Source: Collinsella aerofaciens
GTDB taxonomy: Bacteria; Actinomycetota; Coriobacteriia; Coriobacteriales; Coriobacteriaceae
DNA length: 64,000 bases
NCBI RefSeq assembly: GCF_005845035.1
Contig: NZ_SPFO01000010.1
Location: forward strand, 1-64,000
Direction: 5' to 3'
In this document: in pieces, positions 35,887 to 43,501 of the stretch
Layout of the letters: every line of letters begins with the position of its first letter
Numbering within the stretch: the stretch's first letter is position 1
Position numbers and translations under genes: made by a program
The notes under the pieces: model-generated
Seen by the model: the letters and a program-made list of their open reading frames with translations, nothing else
Told to the model about the DNA's origin: nothing
Database searches by the model: none

Positions 35887-36936
35887 CTAGTACACCATGC
35901 CCATGGCGTCCTGAACCTCGGCCAGGGTCTGCTCGGCGATCTCGTTGGCGCGACGGTTGCCCTCATGCAGGACGTCCTTCACATAGTCCAGATCGTTCTC
36001 GTAGCGCTGGCGACGCTCGCGGATCGGTGCGAAGTACTCGTTGACGGCCTCGGTCACGTACTTCTTGAGCTGGCCGGAGCCGCCCATGCCAATCTCCTCG
36101 GCAATCTCGACCTCGGAACGGCCGGTGCAGATGGCGGCTGTCGAAAGCAGGCCAGACACGCCGGGGCGGTTCTCGGGATCGAACGTGATCATGCGCTCGG
36201 AGTCGGTCTGGCTCTTCTTGATGCGTTTGGCCGTTTCCTCGGCGGTCATCGAGATGTTGATGGCGTTGCCGTAGCTCTTGCTCATCTTGCGACCGTCCAG
36301 GCCCGGCAGCAGCGGGGTCTCGGACAGCAGCGCTTCGACCTCGGGGAACACCTTGCCGTAGCGGTTGTTAAAGCGGCGAGCGATGGTGCGGGTAAGCTCG
36401 ATGTGCGGTAGCTGGTCGCGACCGACGGGCACCACGTTGCCCTTGCAGAACAGGATGTCGCAGGCCTGGTGCACCGGGTAGGTGAGCAGAAGGCCGGTGA
36501 GCTCGTGGCCCGAGGCCTCCATCTCGGCCTTTACCGTGGGGTTGCGCGCCAGCTCGGCCTCAGACACCAGTGACAGGAACGGCAGCATGAGCTGGTTGGC
36601 TGCGGGCACGGCGGAGTGCGCGTAGATCATGGTCTTGTCGGGGTCGATGCCGCAGGCAAGGTAGTCCATGACCATGTTGTACACGTTGTCCTGGATGTGC
36701 TCGGTCGTGTCGCGGTCAGTGATGACCTGGTAGTCGGCGATGAGCACGTTGGTCTTGGCGCCCATGTTCTGCAGCTCAACACGGCCCTTGAGGGTGCCGA
36801 AGTAGTGGCCCAGGTGCAGACGGCCGGTGGGGCGGTCGCCGGTGAGCATGGTGAACTTCTCGGGCGTCTTGGCCAGGCCCTCGCGAATGGCGTTGCTCTT
36901 TTGCAGCGCGACTTCGTAGCTGTTCTCGTTTGGCAT
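35887..36936 (-). CDS. trpS: Tryptophanyl-tRNA synthetase
   Basis: A 349-residue class I aminoacyl-tRNA synthetase that charges tRNA-Trp. The HIGH-type motif is HLGH (41-44, in GDRPTGRLHLGHY), the second signature KMSKS lies at 216-220, and the C-terminal anticodon-binding helices follow. Length is near the family's 330-350. ATG 36936 has AGGAG upstream; the 10 extra codons of the longer frame are unlikely. No T-box leader could be recognised upstream. Confidence 0.95.
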   Translation of the reverse strand: MPNENSYEVALQKSNAIREGLAKTPEKFTMLTGDRPTGRLHLGHYFGTLKGRVELQNMGAKTNVLIADYQVITDRDTTEHIQDNVYNMVMDYLACGIDPDKTMIYAHSAVPAANQLMLPFLSLVSEAELARNPTVKAEMEASGHELTGLLLTYPVHQACDILFCKGNVVPVGRDQLPHIELTRTIARRFNNRYGKVFPEVEALLSETPLLPGLDGRKMSKSYGNAINISMTAEETAKRIKKSQTDSERMITFDPENRPGVSGLLSTAAICTGRSEVEIAEEIGMGGSGQLKKYVTEAVNEYFAPIRERRQRYENDLDYVKDVLHEGNRRANEIAEQTLAEVQDAMGMVY

Positions 36937-37106
36937 GATTGCTCCTAACGTATGTTCATGGGTCAAGATGATAGCGCGTTTATTGGAGGGGCGGTGCGTA
37001 AGTAGGCGAGGGGCGGGAGAGGGACGCGCGTGCTGCGGCGTGTGCGATGGGTGCGGCGCGGCCGCGCTTGGCTAACGGTGCCTTGGCATATCCTCGGCAG
37101 CTTGCC

Positions 37107-38354
37107 CTAGAGCTTGTGGTGGCGCTCTTCTTTGCGCTCCTCGGCAGCCTGCTCCTCCTGCTTAAAGGCGGGGTCGTCGGGGGTGACGAGCTCGTCCTCG
37201 TGCGTGCGCTTGTTGTAATGGTGGCGCAGCACGGGCTCAAACAGATGTAGATGCTTGGCAAAGGCCGCCGAGCCAATGGCGAGCACGGTAAAGATGAGCA
37301 CGCGCATGGGCACCTCGACCTGGTTAATCGCGGCGGCGCCGGCCGAAAGCATAATGCACCAGGCATAGATGAGCAGCACAGCCTGTTTTTGGTTGTAGCC
37401 TTCTTGGATCAGGCGGTGGTGGATGTGGCCCTTGTCGGCCTGCCCGATGCTTATGTGGGCGCGCTTGCGGCGCACGATGGCGCTAAACGTGTCGATGATA
37501 GGCACGCCGGCAACGATGAGCGGGATGATAAGCGAGGTGAGTGCCGCGGTGCGGCTCACGTTGAGCAGCGAGATGGAGCCCAGCGCAAAGCCCAGAAGCA
37601 GCGACCCCGAGTCGCCCAAGAAGATGCTTGCGGGGTTGAAGTTGTAGCGCAAAAAGGCCAGACAGGCGCCAAAGAGCGCAATGGAGAGCGCGGCGGCGTC
37701 GATGCGGCCCGAGAGAACGGCCATCGAAAACATGGTGAACGACGCGATGCCGCAGATGCCCGTGGCCAAGCCGTCGAGGCCGTCGATGAGGTTAATGATG
37801 TTGGTGAATGCCACCAGATAGATCACGGTAATGGGGTAGGCGAGCCATCCGAGCATGATCTCGCCGGGGGCAAACGGGTTGACGATGACGCCGATTTTTA
37901 GGCCGCCCACGCAGGCGATGAGCGCGGCGAGGACCTGGCCGGCCAGTTTTTGCTTGGGCTTGAGCTGGTAGACGTCGTCGATCACGCCGGTCGCAAAGAT
38001 GACGGTAAAAGAAAGCGCAAGTATGGGGTAGCTGATGTGCAGACGTGGGTGGGGCACCAAAACGGGCGGCCAGCCCAGGTACCAGGTGCCTAGAATCTGC
38101 ACGATGCAGGCGACGACGAGGCCCAAAAAGACCGCCGTGCCACCCATGCGCGGGATGGGCTTAGTGTTGATGCGGCGCTTGGAAGGATAGTCGACGGCGT
38201 CGAGCTTGATTGCCAGGCGCTTGACCAGGGGCACCGTAAGGAAGGTCGTGATAAAAGCCGCGACCGCCACGCAAAGGTACGGTATGAAGCTCGTGGAGGA
38301 AGCCATGAATCGATAAACCGCCAAGCGTCGAAGGAAAAGGTCAAAGGATGCCAT
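37107..38354 (-). CDS. Undecaprenyl-phosphate sugar-1-phosphate transferase (MraY/WecA family)
   Basis: About 400-415 residues with roughly ten transmembrane segments. Family motifs: YPSKRRINTKPIPRMGG, the acidic pair in FATGVIDDVYQLKPKQKL, FTNIINLIDGLDGLATG (metal/catalytic region), FLGDSGSLLLGFALG, and the histidine motif ADKGHIHHRLIQEG, which indicates the WecA/TagO branch rather than MraY. It starts lipid-linked glycan synthesis by moving a HexNAc-1-phosphate onto undecaprenyl phosphate. The C-terminal tail is charged (EEQAAEERKEERHHKL). The start is uncertain: ATG 38354 or ATG 38306, neither with a clear ribosome binding site. Confidence 0.9.
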   Translation of the reverse strand: MASFDLFLRRLAVYRFMASSTSFIPYLCVAVAAFITTFLTVPLVKRLAIKLDAVDYPSKRRINTKPIPRMGGTAVFLGLVVACIVQILGTWYLGWPPVLVPHPRLHISYPILALSFTVIFATGVIDDVYQLKPKQKLAGQVLAALIACVGGLKIGVIVNPFAPGEIMLGWLAYPITVIYLVAFTNIINLIDGLDGLATGICGIASFTMFSMAVLSGRIDAAALSIALFGACLAFLRYNFNPASIFLGDSGSLLLGFALGSISLLNVSRTAALTSLIIPLIVAGVPIIDTFSAIVRRKRAHISIGQADKGHIHHRLIQEGYNQKQAVLLIYAWCIMLSAGAAAINQVEVPMRVLIFTVLAIGSAAFAKHLHLFEPVLRHHYNKRTHEDELVTPDDPAFKQEEQAAEERKEERHHKL

Positions 38355-38834
38355 GCCGCAAAGGGTATAGCTGACCCATGATACTCGACCAAGGAGGGTG
38401 TGAGGAATTGCACGGGGCGATAATCACGCGCTTACCAGATATTGGGGTGATAGTGGGGCTCTGCCTGGTGCCTTTTGGGAATATTGGCGGGATTTGCAAT
38501 GGTGATTTTCGGCAAAAGAAAACCACCCCCCACGTTACGAAAATGAACCCACCTAAAACAGGTGGGTGCCCTCATCGACTGTTCCAGCGTCCTTAACAAC
38601 GAAGGATACCTGTACTAGGTACGACTGTGTGGGCTCCCTAAATAAACGCGACGGTTCACCCAGTTGCTCCGCGGGGGGCGGAATACCTACATCATAAAGC
38701 GGCACTTTGTGGATTCCAGTCTTGACATTACAAAAATCGTGTCGGACGATTACGGCGCCTTAGGGACGGAGCCGTCTACGCGGTCTGGCCCTTTACGTTT
38801 GAGCTGCTGAATCGTTGTTTTGGAGCATGTTTTT
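38355..38834. other. Long intergenic region with an RNA candidate
   Basis: No protein-coding gene seen. It contains the minus-strand RNA candidate (38543-38716), and a TTGACA box at 38722-38727 on the plus strand followed 17 bases later by GACGAT, a weak promoter candidate for the PflX-like gene. Confidence 0.5.
38543..38716 (-). ncRNA. Candidate 6S-like structured RNA
   Basis: Read on the minus strand this ~170-nt segment ends in an ACCCACCTG..AGGTGGGT hairpin followed by TCATTTTCG, a terminator-like end. Internal pairing suggests a rod shape: GUGCC near the 5' end with GGCAC before the terminator, UUCC with GGAA, then AGCAAC with GUUGUU flanking an open central region, and UACCU/AGGUA at the tip. 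Length and shape fit 6S RNA, which binds the sigma-70 RNA polymerase, but I cannot confirm the family and see no clear promoter. Confidence 0.42.
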
Positions 38835-39773
38835 ATGCCGACGTCGTTGACCGAACTTTTTTCGCCCGCCTGCCATTTGTGTCCGCGCCGTTGCGGTGCG
38901 GCGCGCGATGAGGGCGCGCGCGGCGTATGCGGTGCTAACGACACGCTCAGGGTGGCCCGCGCGGCGCTTCATATGTGGGAGGAGCCGCCTATCTCGGGCG
39001 AGGCCGGTTCGGGCACGATCTTCTTTAGCGGTTGCTCGCTTAAATGTATCTACTGCCAGAACCACGAGATCTCGACCGGCAATTTTGGCCTTGAGATTTC
39101 GCCTGAGCGCCTGGTCGAGATTATGCTGGAACTGCAGGACCAGGGTGCCAACAACATCAATTTGGTGACGGCGACGCACTATGCGCACCTGCTGCCGGCT
39201 GCGATTGCCGCGGCACGGGCACGCGGGCTGGTCATCCCAATCGTCTACAACACAAGCGGTTATGAGCGCGCGAGTGCCGTGGCGGCGCTGGGCGACCTGG
39301 TCGATGTGTGGCTTACCGACTTTAAATATGCCGATGCGGGGCTTGCGCAGTCGCTCTCTCATATAAAGGATTACCCGCGTGTGGCCGTGTCGGGCCTGGC
39401 GCAGATGGCGCGCGAGATCGATCGCCGCGGGGGAGAGTTGGTGGACGAGGACGGGCTTATGAAGCGCGGTATGATCGTGCGCCACCTGGTGCTTCCGGGG
39501 CATGCGGACGATTCGTGTCGCGTACTGGACCTAGTGTGGCAGACGGTGGGCGATGTGCCGATCTCGGTCATGAACCAATACACGCCCAATGCCCTCATGC
39601 GCGAGCAGGGCGGCGATCTGGCGCGCGCCGTGACGCGTGAGGAGTACGAGCAGGTGCTCGACCATGCCGACGACCTGGGCTTTACGACGATGTTCTGGCA
39701 AGAGGGCGGAGCGGTAGACGAGAGCTTCACCCCGGCGTTCGACACCACCGGTGTCCTCACCAGCGCAAAGTAG
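38835..39773 (+). CDS. PflX-like radical SAM protein
   Basis: 312 residues. The N-terminus has four cysteines (13, 16, 20, 32: ACHLCPRRCG...RGVCG) typical of the PflX/COG1313 group. The radical-SAM cluster motif is C67-x3-C71-x2-C74 in SGCSLKCIYCQNHEIS. Then come the SAM-binding GANNINLVTATHY and a TIM-barrel body (DVWLTDFKYAD, VRHLVLPGHADDSCRVL). The family is related to pyruvate formate-lyase activating enzymes but its substrate is unknown. I chose ATG 38835 with TTGGAG upstream over TTG 38820. A single gene; a palindromic repeat follows the stop. Confidence 0.88.
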   Translation: MPTSLTELFSPACHLCPRRCGAARDEGARGVCGANDTLRVARAALHMWEEPPISGEAGSGTIFFSGCSLKCIYCQNHEISTGNFGLEISPERLVEIMLELQDQGANNINLVTATHYAHLLPAAIAAARARGLVIPIVYNTSGYERASAVAALGDLVDVWLTDFKYADAGLAQSLSHIKDYPRVAVSGLAQMAREIDRRGGELVDEDGLMKRGMIVRHLVLPGHADDSCRVLDLVWQTVGDVPISVMNQYTPNALMREQGGDLARAVTREEYEQVLDHADDLGFTTMFWQEGGAVDESFTPAFDTTGVLTSAK

Positions 39774-39781
39774 CGCGTTCG

Positions 39782-39821
39782 CCGATGATTTTTCTGGGAC
39801 GGGGATTAAAAAATCATCGGG
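39782..39821. repeat. REP-like palindrome (family C, GGGACGGGGATTAA)
   Basis: CCGATGATTTTT pairs with AAAAATCATCGG around CTGGGACGGGGATTA. A related unit is at about 27074. It lies right after the PflX-like gene. Confidence 0.7.
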
Positions 39822-39870
39822 CGAATGGTAGTCAAAAAAGCTCCGCTCCAAAAAGACTGGTTATTGGGCG

Positions 39871-39898
39871 TTGACAGTTGGCGAGCCGTAGGTAAAAT
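39871..39898 (+). promoter_or_regulatory. Promoter of tRNA-Ala
   Basis: TTGACA (39871-39876), 16-base spacer, TAAAAT (39893-39898); the tRNA starts 14 bases later. Strong sigma-70-type match. Confidence 0.8.
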
Positions 39899-39911
39899 AT
39901 CGACTTGTCCT

Positions 39912-39984
39912 GGGGACGTAGCTCAGTTGGGAGAGCGCTGCCGTCGCATGGCAGAGGCCGAGGGTTCGACTCCCTTCGTCTCCA
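39912..39984 (+). tRNA. tRNA-Ala (CGC anticodon)
   Basis: A 73-nt cloverleaf. Acceptor GGGGACG pairs with CGTCTCC (one G-U), D-arm GCTCAGTTGGGAGAGC, anticodon stem CTGCC/GGCAG with loop GTCGCAT giving CGC (alanine, GCG codons), T-arm GAGGGTTCGACTCCCTT. The discriminator base is A and CCA is not encoded. Confidence 0.95.
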
Positions 39985-39995
39985 CCCTTGGATTT

Positions 39996-40031
39996 GATAA
40001 GCCGCTGACATTGTGTCGGCGGCTTTTTTAA
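39996..40031 (+). terminator. Terminator of tRNA-Ala
   Basis: AAGCCGCTGACA - ttg - TGTCGGCGGCTT followed by TTTTT, a perfect or near-perfect stem immediately after the tRNA. Confidence 0.88.
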
Positions 40032-40047
40032 AAGAAAGGGCTGAACC

Positions 40048-40506
40048 ATGGCTGAGCTTGAGTCCCAACCATTGTCCGACGAGGAGCGCGCTGAGTTGGA
40101 AGAGCTCCGCGCTGAGAAGGCCCGCCGCGAGGCTCGGGAAGAGGCCCGTCGCGAGCGTGAGGAGCTGGCTGCCCTGCGTGCCGAGCGGGCGAAGGCCGAG
40201 GAGGCCGTCGCGAACGCCGCATCCGCATCGGCGCCCGCGCCCGCACCCAAGCCCGCTGCTGCGAAGCCTGCACCTGCCGCGCCCAAACCTCAGCCTAAAA
40301 AGGCCGCCCGTCCCAAGTCCGTCGAGCCCAAGCCGAGCCGTGACGAGATGACCTTTGCCCAGCGCATGGTTACCTCCAAGGAACCTACGGGCGAGAACGA
40401 GATCCCTGGCATGGCGCCGGCTCAAAAAATCATCATTGTCCTTGCCCTCATCGCGTTTGTCATCTTTATGGGCTACACGATCCTGACCAGCATGGGCCTG
40501 CTCTAA
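40048..40506 (+). CDS. Tail-anchored coiled-coil protein, unknown function
   Basis: 152 residues in three parts: a charged coiled-coil (EERAELEELRAEKARREAREEARREREEL, about 11-65), an Ala/Pro/Lys-rich linker (about 66-110), and a single C-terminal membrane helix (KIIIVLALIAFVIFMGYTILT). The N-terminus is probably cytosolic and the protein anchored by its tail. No known domain. It lies between tRNA-Ala and pncB, and GAAAGGGC precedes the ATG. Confidence 0.7.
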   Translation: MAELESQPLSDEERAELEELRAEKARREAREEARREREELAALRAERAKAEEAVANAASASAPAPAPKPAAAKPAPAAPKPQPKKAARPKSVEPKPSRDEMTFAQRMVTSKEPTGENEIPGMAPAQKIIIVLALIAFVIFMGYTILTSMGLL

Positions 40507-40590
40507 CCGATTTGCATCGGGTGTCATGTCCACATCCTCTGCTCTCGTCTAACCCTCAAATTCTGTACCACACATCCGAAAGGTCGCCCC

Positions 40591-42096
40591 ATGGCTTTGA
40601 CCGACATCTCGCATCCCACCGACATTGCAATGCTCACCGATCTGTACGAGCTCACTATGGCCCAGGGCCTGTGGGAGAGCGGCAAGGCCAATGAGCAGGG
40701 TTGTTTTACCGCGTTTTACCGCGACCATCCCTTTGGCAGCGCCTACGCCGTCATGTGCGGCACCGCCGAACTGCCCGAGCTGGTCGAGAATCTGCGCTTT
40801 ACGCCCGAGGACATCGACTACCTCGCCTCGCTCCAGGCCCCTGCCGGCGGCGCGATGTTCAAGCCTGGATTCCTCGACTACCTGCGCGATTTTCGTGCGC
40901 ATGTAAACATCGACGCCGTGCCCGAGGGCGAGCCCGTCTTTCCGCGCGAGCCCATGGTGCGCGTCACCGGCCCCGCGCTGGAGTGCCAGCTGCTCGAGAC
41001 AGCGCTGCTCAACATCGTCGGTTTCCAGACGCTCGTCGCCACCAAGACGGCGCGCGTGGTGCTGGCGGCCGATGGTCGTCCCGTGGCAGAGTTCGGCCTG
41101 CGTCGCGCCCAGGGCCCCGACGGCGGTCTGGCCGTTGCGCGCGCGAGCTACGTGGCGGGCTGCTCGTCCACGTCCAACGTGCTGGCCGGGCGCCGCTACG
41201 GCATTCCCGTCTTTGGCACGCACGCGCACAGCTGGGTGATGAGCTTCGATTCCGAGCTCGAGGCCTTCCGCGCGTTTGCCAAGTCGAGCCCCAAGAACTG
41301 CACGCTGCTCATCGACACGTACGACGTGCGCGAGGGCTGCGAGCATGCCATTACGGTTGCCAAGGAGATGGAGGCCGCGGGCGAGCGCCTGTCGGCCATT
41401 CGTATCGACTCGGGCGACCTGGCTAAGCTCTCCAAGTACGTTCGCGGCCGCTTTGATGCTGAGGGCCTGCCCTATGTGGGGATTTCGGTCTCCAACGACC
41501 TGGATGAGTATACGATTCAGTCCCTGCTCGACCAAGGCGCGCCCATCGACAGCTTTGGCGTGGGTACCAAGCTCGCGACCTGCTATGACCAGCCGGCGCT
41601 GGGCGGCGTGTACAAGCTTTCCGCCCGCCGTGCGAGCGAGGCAGATCCATGGACGCCGGTGGTCAAGCTCTCCGAGCAGCCCTACAAGCGCACGATCCCG
41701 GGCGTGCAACGTGTGCGCCGTTATTACGACGGCTTTGGCGGCCCGGTCTGCGACATGATCTACGACGAGGACCATCTGGCGGGGGAGGGCGCCGCGCGCG
41801 GCAATACCCTCGTGGCCGTGAATGATGCCGCCTTGGTGACCGACGTGTCCGAACTTGAGTATCGCGAGCTGCTGGTGCCGATCGTGCGCGATGGCAGTGC
41901 GGTGGCTCCGCGTGAGAGCATCCAGGACGCGCGCGAGCGCTGTGCTTGGGCGCTCGATCATCTGGACGCAGCTTTCAAGCGCTTCCTGTACCCGCAGACC
42001 TATGTGGTGGGCATGGAGCAGGGCCTGGCTCAGGTGCGCGACGAGCTCGTGCGCAAGAACATGGCCGCGGCTTCTGCCTTTCCCTGGGCTCACTAA
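40591..42096 (+). CDS. pncB: Nicotinate phosphoribosyltransferase
   Basis: 501 residues. It joins nicotinate to PRPP in NAD salvage. It begins TDLYELTMAQGLWESG as is typical, and has FGLRRAQGPDGGLAVARASYVAGCSSTSNVLAG, GTHAHSWVMSF, LIDTYDVREG, IRIDSGDLAKLSK (phosphate/PRPP site) and GVGTKLATCYDQPALGGVYKL. The length is that of the longer, clostridial-type PncB. CGAAAGG lies upstream of ATG 40591. proB follows 79 bases later on the same strand. Confidence 0.95.
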   Translation: MALTDISHPTDIAMLTDLYELTMAQGLWESGKANEQGCFTAFYRDHPFGSAYAVMCGTAELPELVENLRFTPEDIDYLASLQAPAGGAMFKPGFLDYLRDFRAHVNIDAVPEGEPVFPREPMVRVTGPALECQLLETALLNIVGFQTLVATKTARVVLAADGRPVAEFGLRRAQGPDGGLAVARASYVAGCSSTSNVLAGRRYGIPVFGTHAHSWVMSFDSELEAFRAFAKSSPKNCTLLIDTYDVREGCEHAITVAKEMEAAGERLSAIRIDSGDLAKLSKYVRGRFDAEGLPYVGISVSNDLDEYTIQSLLDQGAPIDSFGVGTKLATCYDQPALGGVYKLSARRASEADPWTPVVKLSEQPYKRTIPGVQRVRRYYDGFGGPVCDMIYDEDHLAGEGAARGNTLVAVNDAALVTDVSELEYRELLVPIVRDGSAVAPRESIQDARERCAWALDHLDAAFKRFLYPQTYVVGMEQGLAQVRDELVRKNMAAASAFPWAH

Positions 42097-42175
42097 TTCC
42101 TTGGGCGGTAGGGGCGAGTCACGCTTCCTTGGCCGCCAGCTCGGCCGTTCGCTGAACAGTTGATTGGTTTGACGT

Positions 42176-43303
42176 ATGACGACTTCTTATAAAACGATGG
42201 TGGTAAAGATCGGTTCGTCCACGGTTGTGGGCGCCGATGGCAAGGTCAACCGCTCCTTTATCGGCGGGCTTGCCGATCAGGCCGCAGCCCTGCGCAAGCT
42301 CGGCTGGCGTCTGGTCGTGGTGAGCTCGGGTGCTATCGCCTGCGGCTATCCCGTGCTGGGCTTCGACCGCAAGCCGGTCGGCGACCTGCCGAGCTTGCAG
42401 GCTTGCGCCTCGGCTGGTCAGTGCATCATCTCGTCGGCCTACGACGAGGAGTTCCATGCGCGCGACCTGCTCACCTCGCTCGTGCTGCTCACGCGCCACG
42501 ATACGGCCCGCCGCACGTCCTACCTGCACGCGCGCGACGCCCTGCTGCGCCTGGTGGAGCTGGGCGTGGTGCCGGTTGTCAACGAGAACGATACCGTTAC
42601 CGTCGATGAGATCAAGTTTGGTGACAACGACACGCTGGCGGCGCTTGTGAGCTGCCTGGTTTCTGCCGATCTGTGCGTGACGCTCTCGGACATCGATGGC
42701 CTCTATACCGCCAATCCGCATGAGGACCCCACGGCCGAGTTCGTCCCGGTCGTGCATAAGATCGATGCCAAGATTATCGCCTCGGCTGGCGATTCTTCCA
42801 CATCGGTGGGCACGGGCGGCATGATTACCAAGATCCGCGCGAGCCGCATTCTCATGACCGCGGGCATTCAGAGCGTGATTTGCTCGGGCGAGGAGCCCGA
42901 TGCGCTCGTGCGCCTCGCCCGCGGCGAGAGCGTGGGCACGCTGTTCGATCCGCCGGCGGAGCGTCTGGACATCGCACCCCGCAAGCTGTGGATCGCACTG
43001 GGCGACAAGGCGCATGGCTCGGTGACGGTTGACGACGGTGCCGCGAAGGCGCTGGTCAGCCGTGGCTCTTCCTTGCTTGCGGTGGGTATTCGCGAGGTCG
43101 ATGGCCAGTTTGCCGAGGGCGATGTGCTCGATGTGTGCGATCCGAGCGGTATGGTCGTCGCCCGCGGTATCGCCGAGGCCGATTCGGACGTGCTGGAACT
43201 TGCCGCCGGTCGCCGCCAGGACCAGATCGCCAGCAACCGCCTGCTTGCTAACCTGGCCGAGAAGCCGGCGATACACAGGGATAATTTAATCGTCTTCGCA
43301 TAA
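42176..43303 (+). CDS. proB: Glutamate 5-kinase
   Basis: 375 residues. It phosphorylates glutamate as the first step of proline synthesis. The amino-acid-kinase domain has VVKIGSSTVVG at the N-terminus, VVVSSGAIACG, VVPVVNENDTV and FGDNDTLAALVSCLVSADLCVTLSDIDGLY, with GTGGMITKIRAS. The last ~100 residues form a PUA domain (LWIALGDKAHGSVTVDDGAAKAL...). The partner gene proA lies 1.7 kb away, separated by an opposite-strand proline iminopeptidase gene. Confidence 0.95.
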   Translation: MTTSYKTMVVKIGSSTVVGADGKVNRSFIGGLADQAAALRKLGWRLVVVSSGAIACGYPVLGFDRKPVGDLPSLQACASAGQCIISSAYDEEFHARDLLTSLVLLTRHDTARRTSYLHARDALLRLVELGVVPVVNENDTVTVDEIKFGDNDTLAALVSCLVSADLCVTLSDIDGLYTANPHEDPTAEFVPVVHKIDAKIIASAGDSSTSVGTGGMITKIRASRILMTAGIQSVICSGEEPDALVRLARGESVGTLFDPPAERLDIAPRKLWIALGDKAHGSVTVDDGAAKALVSRGSSLLAVGIREVDGQFAEGDVLDVCDPSGMVVARGIAEADSDVLELAAGRRQDQIASNRLLANLAEKPAIHRDNLIVFA

Positions 43304-43317
43304 CCAATTGACGCTGC

Positions 43318-43415
43318 AAACGCCCCTAAGCGGCAATCTGACGTTCAATCGTCGGGCATGACCAAAAGGTCAATGCCCTCCTCTTTTACGTCACCTTGCT
43401 CGCTTAGGGGCGTTT
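43318..43415. repeat. Nested three-level palindrome after proB
   Basis: The outer arms AAACGCCCCTAAGCG (43318-43332) and 43401-43415 are exact inverted repeats. Inside, TGACGT (43339-43344) pairs with ACGTCA (43388-43393), and the centre is a hairpin GGGCATGACC-aaaa-GGTC-a-ATGCCC (43354-43378). It ends GGGGCGTTTTCG, so it could terminate proB and, in reverse, the convergent peptidase. Confidence 0.7.
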
Positions 43416-43449
43416 TCGCTTTCCGTCCTCTTCCTGCAATGTTGCTGTT

Positions 43450-43498
43450 CTCGGCACTTGGGGACGTTCCTTATGTGCCGGCAGGTGGGGACTCTCTT
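43450..43498. repeat. REP-like unit (family B)
   Basis: TCGGCACTTGGGGACGTTCC followed by TTATGTGCCGGC, closely matching the cluster at 30650-30680. Confidence 0.75.
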
Positions 43499-43501
43499 TT
43501 G

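Noticed and set aside
35665..36411. 248-codon plus-strand frame starting MKKPALLS
   Set aside because: It runs antisense through trpS, which is certain; the first ~50 codons cross the strong hairpin. A short leader peptide cannot be excluded but is unsupported.
36937..37106. T-box or riboswitch leader for trpS
   Set aside because: The space upstream of trpS is short and shows no specifier-loop or antiterminator features I could recognise.
38543..38716. SRP RNA or tmRNA as identity of the intergenic RNA
   Set aside because: The conserved SRP apical loop and the tmRNA tRNA-like ends are absent.
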